Origin: Onchocerca volvulus
Lineage: Eukaryota > Nematoda > Chromadorea > Rhabditida > Onchocercidae
Length of the DNA stretch: 64,000 bases
Assembly: GCA_000499405.2 (NCBI GenBank)
Contig: HG738141.1
Location: forward strand, 590,032-654,031
Reading direction: 5' to 3'
Shown here: positions 11,983-23,567 of the stretch, piece after piece
Position numbering within the stretch: position 1 is the first letter of the stretch
Layout of the letters: each line of letters starts with the position of its first letter
Program-made: the position numbers and the translations under genes
Notes under the pieces: generated by a model
Seen by the model: the letters and a program-made list of their open reading frames with translations, nothing else
Told to the model about the DNA's origin: nothing
Database searches by the model: none

Positions 11983-13599
11983 TAAAAAATATACATATAC
12001 TCAATAAATGCAATAATAATATTATAATTATTATTAATCTAATTAATTCAATTCTTATCAAATTTTGCTACATAAATTTAGCTATAATTATTTATTGATT
12101 TCTGTATTCATCGTATTCCTCTAATTTTTTTTTCACCGCATTAACATAAATTGATATCGAAATAACAAAAAATCAATTATCAATATCAAATATCAAATTA
12201 AATATAAATGCAAAGCAAAGCCTAAGCAAATATAAGTAAAAAATGGAAATTGACAAAAAAAAAAAACGGTAATTTGATTCAATTTGAAAGGATTAAAAGC
12301 AAAAAAAAAAGAAATTAAAAAAAAGATTTAAAAAATTTCAAAAAATATAGAAATATTCGGTTTTCGTTTTTTTATCCATTTAATTCTAAAAAAGACAAGA
12401 AGACAAGCTTAGAGAATTTCGATGATGTCAGGCATAGGCCAACTAAGGCACATAAATATTTTCCATCTGTTCATCAATGGTTTTTTTTCATTTTTTTTTT
12501 TTTTTTTTTTGTTTCATGAAAGTCTGTCAATTTTGAAAATACATACAAGTGATATATTCATCTGTTCAAATTTTTTCGATTCCCTTTTTTTTCGGTTTTT
12601 TTTTTCGTTTTTTTCGTTTTTTTTTTTTTTTTTTTTTTGTGGAACAGGAATTTCAACAAATTTCAATCATGACAAATCATTTTTAAGAAAGATAAGTATT
12701 TTGAAAATGAATTTGCAAATGCAAAAAGAAAAAAAAAAATATTCATAAGTTTGATGATTGTTGATATGATTGTAAAAAAGGTTGAAATTTATATATTAAA
12801 AAAAAAAAAAAAAGGAAAAATATTTTAAGAGACAAATTTAATCGATTAAAAAATCGATATCGAGAAAAGGATGTCGATTTTTTTCGCTTTTCTTGTGATA
12901 TGATATTTATTTTACATGAAAATTCTTTTTTCGAAAGTTTTTTAAACAGCTAAAATATTGATAAACTTTTTAAAATTTGTTTCAATGTATTTTAAAATTA
13001 AATTATTCAAACATCGAAAATAAAGTAGACAAAAAGAGAAAGCATTTTATGATTATGATTTTAAATATATTTTTAAATTAATTTTTTAAACTTTTAAATT
13101 AATAAACTACTAAATCGCAGCTGAAAAAGAAAAATAATAGAAATCGCAAAAAAATAAGAACGAATAAAAATAGCTATAAATAATATTAGCAACAAATTTA
13201 ATTCTAAAAAATTAAATTTATAGTCAAAATTTTGATATCGCAAGTAAAAAGGAAAAAAGAGGAAAGCTTTTAGATTATTTTGCTATTTCGAAGTTTTTTT
13301 ATTTTAAATTTTAAATTAGAAAATTAATAAATATGGCAGCGAATGAAAATAATTATAAATAAGGTTAGCAGAACAATTTTTGAGTTGTCAAATGAAAAGA
13401 AAGATATAAGTATTGATGTAATTGAATATATAATTATTGATGTAATTGAATTTTGTGCACTTCACCTAAAACAAACAAATGATTACGTCAATTGTTAGGC
13501 TTGAAGTAATCATTTTCTTTTGATTGTTAGCATTTAATCATTTTGTTAAGATGGAAATTGATATCTTTCAAGATTTAAAGCTTAGACAATATTCGAATT

Positions 13600-14190
13600 T
13601 CCTTAATTCAGGATTATTTTTTTTAAAGAACTCAAAAAAAAAGAAATTTTTAGATTAAATATTTTAGTATAGTCCCTAAAATAAAAATTATTCGAAATAT
13701 TCTTACGAAATTATCCTAAAATTCGCTTTTTTTTCAGGAATAATCAGGTTAATTTTGTTTAAAAATATTTAGAATAGCTTTTATCACAAATATTCAGTTT
13801 TTAATTTCCTGAGTCCGAAATATTTCTAAGTAAAATTATTCCTTGTATTCCGAAGAAAAAACTGTGCTAAATATTTAAGGAAAAATTTGTCCAAAATATC
13901 CTTAAAAAAATTATCCTATAATTCAGAATAAATGATAATTTAAATATTTAAAAAGAAAAGCTATCCCAAATATTTTATAAGTAAAATTCTCCTAAATATT
14001 CCTAGGAGAAATTATGTTAAATATTTGAAAAAAAAAACTGTTTGAAATATTCCCAAGAAAAATAGTTCTAAATATTCTCGAGGAGAGTTATTTTGAATAT
14101 TTTTAAAAATCATTTTAAATATTTCTTCTAAAAATTAACTTGAATATTTCTAAATAAAGTTATTTTAAATATTCGTATATATTTCAGAAA
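13600..14190. repeat. Degenerate AAATATTC-type tandem repeat
   Basis: About 20 copies of a roughly 25-35 base motif, built around AAATATTT/C preceded by a purine-rich AAGAAAAA segment and often by ATCCTA or TTCTAA, cover this interval. Divergence between copies is high, which suggests an old minisatellite. Confidence 0.6.
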
Positions 14191-17100
14191 AAAAAAATAA
14201 ATAAATAAAAGGAAATGAGAAATGAAGCGGTTTTCTAACCATTAAAATAATGCTTATTATTTGGAACATCAATCATTTGCTAGACTACGGGAAATTATTT
14301 ATTATCCCTTTTTACTTGCATATCTATTTTCTATAAAATATCTGAAAATTTATACAAAAAAATTCAAATTTATTGATTTTAAATTTGAATAAACTTCTTG
14401 TTTTGCTAATTTGAATTGAATTTTTTATTTTGCCCTTTTTTTTTTTCATCCCCGTAATTGCTTATTCAAAATAGAAATAATTTTTTCGCATCATTTCGTC
14501 TTCACTTTTTTTGTTTTTTTTTTGAGTTCAATTTAAAGAAAAAAATAAAAATCTTTTGTGTAAATTATCGGAATTTTTCTTATTTTTTATAATTTTTAAT
14601 TTATAAATTGTTTTTACAATCTTTGTATTTTATAATCAAAAATTTTAAAGTAATTTTTGAATTTTAAATTTTATCATATAATTAATAATTTTTGCAAAAA
14701 CCAAAAAAATGATAGGAAATTAATACTTCTTACGGAAAACATGCAAAATTAAGAATTATAAATTTGATTTAAATTTGAATTGAAAACTTATAAGACAACA
14801 ATTCGTTGATTAAAAACTTGCAGAGCAGATAGTTTATTGCAGAAATCAAGTATATATCACGAAAAAATATTTATTTTGTAATCATAATTGTGATAATATT
14901 TTATCATTTATCTCGGATCAATGATAATTATCAGAGAATAAACTTTTTACAATTCCTATAATTAAATTCAGTTATGTAGAACTGTTCTCGATTATACAGA
15001 ATTACTTAATTTCTTTAAATATTCTTCCTCGATAAATCGTATTTAAATTTGTTCAGCGGAAAAATAAAAAAAATTTTATTAAGTAATTTGAGTATTATAT
15101 ATTAATTCGAATAACTTTAATAATAATTATATTTCATTTTTGCCCTCTATATTCCTCATTATTATACTTGGCTTGAAAAATAAAAAAAAAAAAGAAAATT
15201 TTTTGTTTTCTTAAAATAAGTTAAAATAAAATTAAAATTGAATTCAATAAAATATGAATTAATAAAATTTTTATGCAACACTGGCATTTCTTTATGATTT
15301 ATCTAAATTTATCTAACACGCATATATAATGATAAGATCATTTTTCGAATTTAAAATATGTAATTTCAATAAAAAAAAACAAAAAAAATTCCTCTTTCTA
15401 GTTTTAAAAAGTCTTTTTTCCCTCTCATTTTAATAATACATTTGCTAAAACAAAAAAAAAAAATAAAAATAAAAAGAAAAAAGAAAGAAAAATATTAAAA
15501 AATTATTCATCAACAATGTAAAAAAAAAAAACAAAAGACTAAATATTTTCTAGTTTATCTAACATATATCATCGATCATTTTTCAAATTCAAAAAAAAAA
15601 AATATATTTCCAAAAAAAAAGGAAAACAAAAAAAAAGAGTATAATTTGAACCAATTTTTTTTTCTTTCTGTCTCAATATTAAGAAAAAAAAATTGCTGAT
15701 CAAAAAATAAATAATTGTTTGAAATAAATTATCACAGCAAAAACTATTTGATTTGGCGATTTCGTTCATTTTTCATAAATATTTGCAAATTTGAAAAATT
15801 AAAACAGAACAAAAGTGGGAAAAAATGGAAAACGATCAGAAGGCAAAAAAAAAAAATTCGATCTGAAATTTAAGCCATTTTTAGTACACATCATAAAAAT
15901 ATAAATTTATGCAAGAAATTTTGCTAAATATTCTTCCGTTGGGAATAAAAACGATTATTTTCATCTTTTGATTGTTGTTATGATTACAATTTTACTTAAA
16001 CGAAATCCATCATATTTTCTCGTTTTCTCTTAATATTCATTATTATTATTATTATTATCTTAAAAACTTTTTCGAAATTATAAGGAAAAATTGACAAATT
16101 TTAAATCAAATAATTTACATTAAAAAGTAACAATTTTTTTTTTTTTTTTGCTTCAAGTCATTTTGAAATCGTTGTCAAAAATAGTAACGAAAATTTGATC
16201 GATTTCGAATTAAATATTTTAGGTTAAATGAATTATAGTTTTCTTTATTTTTTATTTGGGAAAATTATGATTAATTAATTTGTTTGCTACCATTATGGAA
16301 TCCTTTTTTTTTTTTGAATGATAATAAAAATTTCACAGATTATAAATTAAATATTTCTATTAAATAACTGGCAATTTTCTTGTTTGCTTCAATTTACAAA
16401 ATACAATTGGCATATATAATTAAAATAATTTTAATTTGTATTTGTAATTAATATATAATACAAATTATAAATATTAAATTGAAAAGTTAGCATTATTTTA
16501 AATAAAAAAGAAAAAAAACGAAAAGTTTACTATTTAATAGATGAATAATTATTCAATTTACAATTAAAAAAAAATTTGTCACACAAAAAATTAAAAAAAG
16601 GAGAGACCAATAGTTTAAAATTTAACATAATTTAAATCAAAATTTGGAATAATTTCTATTTTACAAAAAAAATTTTTAATTTAAAAATTTCAAGAATAAA
16701 ATAAATTTTTTTTTCTAAGTATGAATGTAAATTTATGCAAAAAATTTTGCAATACAAGGAAAAGCAAAATAATATTTTTAGTCTTTAAATATTGATGCTT
16801 TTTTTAATCTTACAAAATAAACAAAATCGCATAATTTCCATCCTTCAATCATTCAGTTATTTTGATTTTTTGCTTTTTTTTTTTTTCAAATAAACTTTGA
16901 AATTTTGAAACGTTAGACGGAAATAAATCAACAAACGTTTATTTAAAATTTTTTTCCTTTTTTCTGCTTCATTTTAAATCCAACTGATTTTGTTAGCATT
17001 TCAAATTTCGTTTAAATATTCAAATATTTCTAGAAAAATTCGAACTTAATTTTTTTCAATTTTTAATTAAAATAACTTTTTCTTCTCAAAATTAAGTTTA

Positions 17101-18185
17101 GCATGATGTATAAATAAATGCCTAGGTTAGTTTGAAAATCTAATTTTTTGTTTATTTTGCAACTAAAAAAAAAGGAAAACCTAAATTTCTCTATTATTCA
17201 ACATTATTTTTCTTGCAATAAAAAAAAAAAAAAAAAAAAATTTAAAATGACATTTGCAGGCAAATTTATGAAATGTTTAATTTTAGACTGAATTTTATTC
17301 CCATCTAAGAAGTGTTTTGTTTGCCTTTTAACTTAACTTTCTTAAGCTATTTCAATAATGAATTTTGAATTATTTGAATGAAATATTCATAGCATTTGAA
17401 TGCATAATGATGCGAATAATATCTTTATTTAAAATAAGAAAGTAAAAAAAAAAAGCGATATAAGATTAAAATGAAAACAAAGGAGATTGAAAAAAAAAAG
17501 AGTAAAATTTATGAGAATTTAAAAATTGATTGCAATTATTAAAAATTTAATTTATTTCCATAATTCATTCTAATCTAATAATTAGCGAATTCGGATAATT
17601 AGCGAATCAGTTAGTAATACGAAAGAAAAAAAAAAAAGAGAAAAAAAATTCAAGAAATTAAAAAAAAAAAAAGATGCGAATTGATAACCAATAGTGATAA
17701 AAACAAAAAAACTAGACAACTTATTCAAATCCCGAAAAATTTCTATATCAAGCAAGAAAGATGATTTTGATGATGAATGACTAATTTAAAAAAAAAAAAC
17801 AAAAATTCCTCAATTTTCAATTCCTCAATCTCTCTATTTTTTTTTCAATCCCTCAATTTATTTCAATTCCTTTATCTCTCTACCTCTATCTCTCTTTCTC
17901 ACTCAATATATCCTTCTTTTTTTTACATGGTAATTTCTATTTACTAATAAAAATAATTAATATTTATCGATAAAAATATTTGGTTTCTCTTTGCCCCTCT
18001 TTCTCTCTCTCACTCTCCAGTATTTTCCTTTTCCTTTTCTTGCTGGCTGATCAAAATAATCAAAATCTGTTGATTAGATTTTGCTGAAACAACGTAAATA
18101 TGAAGGAGCTGACATTTTGTTAGCTGAGAAAATCTCAAATTTGATTTAGATTTCTTCTCATCAAATATATCACTACATCTATCGC

Positions 18186-18540
18186 CATACACATACACAC
18201 ATACACACACATACATACACACATATATACATACACACACACACATACACACAAACACACAAACATACACACATACACATATATACATACACATACACAT
18301 ACATACATACACACATACACATACACACACATACGCACACATAAACACACATACACACACATACACATACACACACATACACGTACACACGCATACATAC
18401 ACATACACACACAAACACAGACATACACATACAAACAAACACATACACACACAAACAAACACATACACACACAAACACACACATAAATACACACATACAT
18501 ACACATGCACAAACACACACACACACACACACACATACAT
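18186..18540. repeat. CA-rich compound microsatellite (355 bp)
   Basis: This is an almost uninterrupted (CA)n block mixed with CATA units. Its three minus-strand frames read as long open Val/Cys/Met/Tyr strings; these are artefacts of the repeat, not genes. Confidence 0.97.
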
Positions 18541-21184
18541 CTCGTTCTTTTTTTTTTCTAATTTTAAATGAAGCTAAACACAGAGATCAAAAGTCAAAAC
18601 AATGAAGAAAAAATGGATTAAAAAGAAAAATAAATTTTATAATCAATGATTTACTGTGGAACAAAATTAATAAATTACAAAATTAATAATTTAATAAATA
18701 CAAAATTAATAATTTATAGAATATCATTTATTTTATTCAAGTAGAAAGAAATTTTTTCTTTTTTTTCAAAAATTTTCCATATTTTTCATTTTTCAATTGC
18801 ATTTCTATTTCCATTCCAAATTCTTTCGTATCATTCAATTTTTCTCTTTCAATTCCAATTCCATTTCCATTTCCCATAATTCCATTTTTATTTCCTTCAA
18901 AACTCTTTCATATCATCCATTTCTATTTTCAAATTTCATTCTCATCAATAATCTTCCACATCATTCATTTATCATTTCCGTTTTCATGAAAAATCTTTCT
19001 TATTGTCCATTTTTCATTTCCAATTCCAATTTCATTATTATTTTATATTGCAATAAATTGATATTATATATATTATACATACATTCACTTTTAATGAATT
19101 ATTTTATAAAAAATTATGAAACGAATTTTGTTAAAGTATTTTTTGTCAAAATTCTTCGAAAGAAAATGAAAAAATTAAAAAGTTTATTAGCTTTTCAAGT
19201 ATTTCAATATGAATAATAAAATGTATGTGAAATCAGTTTATTGTATTATAAAATTATTCAATCAAATGTAATAAATCGAAGCAAAGACAAATATTTTTAC
19301 AATATTTAATTGTTTCCTTTATAAGTACATAAACATAAAAAAAAAAAATAAAAAATGGAATACTTAAACCAAAATTCGTTTTTTTTTTCAATTTCAAATT
19401 TTTCATACAAAAAGAAAAAAAAATTTTACATTCAAATTATTCATTTAAAGAAAAAAAAGGAAAAAAAAAGTTGTCAATATTCATTTATCCTTTTCAATTC
19501 ATTCAAATGTTTCTAATCTTTCATATTTTACCCTAACTTTTTTTTTTCTTTTTTTTTTTTAAAATTTGATGTCTTGACTTTTTGGGTTGTGTTCATCAAT
19601 CTCCTGAAATTCAATCCTTTTTTTTTTCCCATTTTTTTCACACATTTTTTTTAGCGAAATGGAAAAGTAAGCAATATATCATCACTCATATTCACATTTA
19701 AATTTCGTATATTTTTTCAAAAAAAAAAAAAAAAAAAAAAAAGGGATATGAGTATTTATATGGTTTTATTCATGTCTAAATTTCACTTTGAAGTTTGTAT
19801 TTTTTGAAAAAAAAAAAAATAAACAAACAAACTTCGATTTAGTAATTATGAATTTTTTGTCTAAAAATCTTTTTTTTTTTTTTTTTTTGACAGATTTGTT
19901 TCGATGAAAAATTTGTTAAATTTTATCATTGATGATTACAAAATCATAGAAGTTTGTTTCTTTTTTTTTTAAATTATCACTAGGATGATAGTAATTATTC
20001 AATAATTTTTCACTTATAATTTTACCCAAATAAATATATCAAATTCGAAATTAATTAACTTTATCTTCTAATTAGCCGCATTTTCATTTCATTAGGTTAC
20101 CATACCATTCATCATCATGTTAAATTAATTCTATTTAATGTTTATAAAGAAATAAATAAATAATTTTGTTTTCCATTATACTATTTCATTTCTAATTTGT
20201 TTTCAGAATATTTTCTGATTTTTTCATAGTTATATTTATAAACCAAACTTGTCTATAAAAGTTATAATTTTCATAGAAAATTACAACTTAATTTACAAAC
20301 ACAATACTGAAATGGCCAAATCGAACAATTAAATTACAACATTCCATTTTATTCAATTTTTTTCCATTTTCAATAATGCTATTAAAATAATCTTCATTAA
20401 TTACAATATAATCTTGTTATAATATTACCCATTCTATTTCGTATAATCTCGAAATCATCAATGAAATTTTTTAAACAATTTTTACAGCCTGATCTTCTTC
20501 AAATTTCAAATCAAATTTAAGTTTTTATTTTCCTTCTACTCATTTCCAAACATCAAATAGTCCTATTCTGTCCCAAAAAATAATCGATAATAACCATTTG
20601 AATGCTATTTTCTTATTTTGTTCCTTATTAATTTAATCTTCATTCTGATATAATCAAATTTAAATTAAATTACAAATTTATCAAACTGAATCATCATTTT
20701 GATTTTGACACATTTGAATTTTTTGAATATTTTTTTATTACAATTAAATTTATTGTAAGTTATAAACATTAGTTTGATATTAATTGACAGAAACTGGCAT
20801 AATTATCCGATTATTAATTAAATTACATCAATTTGCTGATGATAGATAATGATAAAACCGAATACTGATATTGATTTACATTAAGCTTATTTTTTGAATT
20901 AAAAAACTTATAATTTCTAATTGGTCAAATTATTCGAATTTAATTCATTTCATATTTTCAAAATATTCGATATCATAATCTGGTTAAATGTAATATCTAT
21001 CATCATCTTAACAATTGTAATATCTATCATCATCATGACAATAATGAGTGTGACCAATTAATTAGCTGCCAATTTACGAAACATGTCAAACAATATTTAA
21101 TCATTTAATTGAAAAAGAAAATATTGAAATATTGAAATGATGAAAAAGAAAGGAAAAAAAAAAAAAAGAAAAACTTTGAAATTA

Positions 21185-21738
21185 TCAATTTTTGCCTTCC
21201 AACAATTCATGAATTTCTTCCGGACTACGATTACGTGTTTCCGGCATAAAGTAATAAATGCAAAAAGCTGTAATTGTTAATGGAATGATAAAAATTAGAA
21301 AACTAATTGGTCCAATTAATTCTTCCAATGGTAAATATATAATTGGACATAGGAAACAGGTAAGATATTGTGCCGAAATTGATAATGATTCTACCTGAGT
21401 TCGATAACACGGATCAGCTAATTCGGTTGCAATAAACCATGCAATTGGACCAATACCAATACTGGAAATAATTAAATTTCATTTTATATAATTTTAATTT
21501 TATTAAAAAAAAAAAGACCAAAAAATAAAATTTAATCAAATTTATTTAAGGTCTGAAAATTTTTTATCATGAAAATATTAGCCAAAGAATTATTTAATTA
21601 AACTTCATTTTATATAATTTTAATTTTATTAAAAAAAAAGATTAAAAAATAAAATTTAATCAAATTTATTTAAGAATCTGAAAAATTCTTATTATGAAAA
21701 TATTAGTCAAAGAATTATTTTTAAATGTTTAGACAATC

Positions 21739-21791
<53 letters not shown>

Positions 21792-23475
21792 TCATTGTAA
21801 GATCATCAATGTCCAAATAAAGATAATGATAACTAGTTTTGAAATCTTAGAGTAATCATGATTTCAAATAATCTCTATCATTTTTTACCGTATTTAGGCG
21901 AGAAATAAACCTGAAAAAGAATAAAAATAATGCAAAAAGGAAGAGAAAATAATAGCCAAGCCAAGAGAAATGATATTGTTGAAAGATCGAAATCAAAATC
22001 ATCATTCCCAAATTTATCAGTATTAAATTAATCAAACTTCCAAGAAGTAAAAAACGACGTCCAATCTAGAAAAAAAAAAAAACTTTTTTTAATTTTTATT
22101 TTCAAGTATTTAAAGGTGTTGATTTGATAATTAAAATGATCAATCAATACTACTATATGATAGTATTAGATATTATTTATTGAAGAATTTCAATTTCTTA
22201 AACATGTAACGAAATTAAGTTTAAATTAAATTTAAAATTCTATACCAAATTACAAAAATTAACCTTATCAATGGTTACAGCTTGAATAATAATTCCAATC
22301 GTGCCAGATAATCCTGCAAGACAATTGGCCAATGATGCTCCGCCGGGTGTAAAACCAGCTGAGCCAAGAAGTGCTGTGCCAAAAAATGACATCGCAACTA
22401 TGCCGCTAAAACTTACCGTACAATTTAAAAGTATTGAGAGAAAAAGCGCTTCACGATTTGACCTAAAAAAAAAAATATATTTTTTTAATTTTCAATTTAA
22501 TCAATTCTTTAATAATTTGGTTTTTTTAAAGAACAAAAAAAAAAAAATCAATCGATTTTGCTATACTTTAACATTACACTTCTTTAATAACTTGAATTTT
22601 TTAAGAGCAAAAAAAAGAAATCAATCAATTTTGCCATACTTTAGCATTATAATTCTTTTTTATGAATGCTTATAATGTTTGTATGAAGGAATAACTATGA
22701 TAAAATATAAATATGAATGATAAAATATAAGCATCATTTCAAGTTTTATTAGAGGAACTAATCTTCTTTTTTTTTTTTTGATTTAATCAATTCATTTAAA
22801 TTTATTCCAATATGTTTTCTTGCTAGAATGTATTTCTATTAATAAAAATATTATATAATGCATGATGGATTGATTGGTGATTTGCATTTCAAATAATCAA
22901 ATTAATCAAAGTTAAAAATTGCAATCAATGAAATAAAAAAAAAAAAATGACTTTTTATCACAAAGTTTCATCCAATTGATATCATTTCTTTGATTATCAT
23001 TTTGTAGTTGCATTTTAAATTCTTCAATTTGCTCGTCTATTTTACAATCATTTCTTCCATCGTAAAATTTAATCGCTTTTTTTGCCGAATTTTCATCCAT
23101 TTGTTTCAAAAAATACAACGGACTTTCATGAAGGAAGAAAATTGCATAACAAATAAGCATTAAACATGGAATCATTTCCATATAATAGCCATAAGGCCAT
23201 AAATTTTTTGAGCCAAAAATTTGTGGCAAACCGAACGCTGACGCTAACAAAGCGCCAATATTTGTTGATAAGCCAGTTAGTGTACCAATTAGGCCACGAA
23301 AACGAACTATAAAATTTGAAAAATAAACAATTTTGATCAAAATGCTATCAAAAATTTGATACTTAAAAAAAAGCTGTAAATTGAAATGAATTCTAAAATT
23401 TTTATGGAATTGCAAAAATGTGAAAATTAATCGCCCAACTGTGCAAATTCTTTTTTTTTTGTTTAAATATTTGGT

Positions 23476-23515
<40 letters not shown>

Positions 23516-23535
23516 TTTTTTTTTAAAATTTGGGG

Positions 23536-23567
<32 letters not shown>

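Larger units (their letters stand above)
11983..21184. other. 9.2-kb gene-free, repeat-rich stretch
   Basis: No reading frame here shows coding character. Apparent ORFs are translations of poly-T (12422-12748), the CA microsatellite (18010-18540) or AT-rich noise. The stretch holds many A/T homopolymers of 10-22 bases, an AAATATT-rich degenerate repeat (13600-14190), a CT-rich tract (about 17830-18020) and the CA block. It separates the 5' end of the K+ channel from the 3' end of the sugar transporter. Confidence 0.75.

Noticed and set aside
12422..12748. 108-codon plus-strand ORF rich in Phe
   Set aside because: It is a translation of poly-T runs; no motif, no splice context.
18010..18540. 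Three overlapping minus-strand ORFs of 117-176 codons rich in Val, Cys, Met and Tyr
   Set aside because: They are translations of the CA microsatellite; all three frames are open because the repeat lacks stops.
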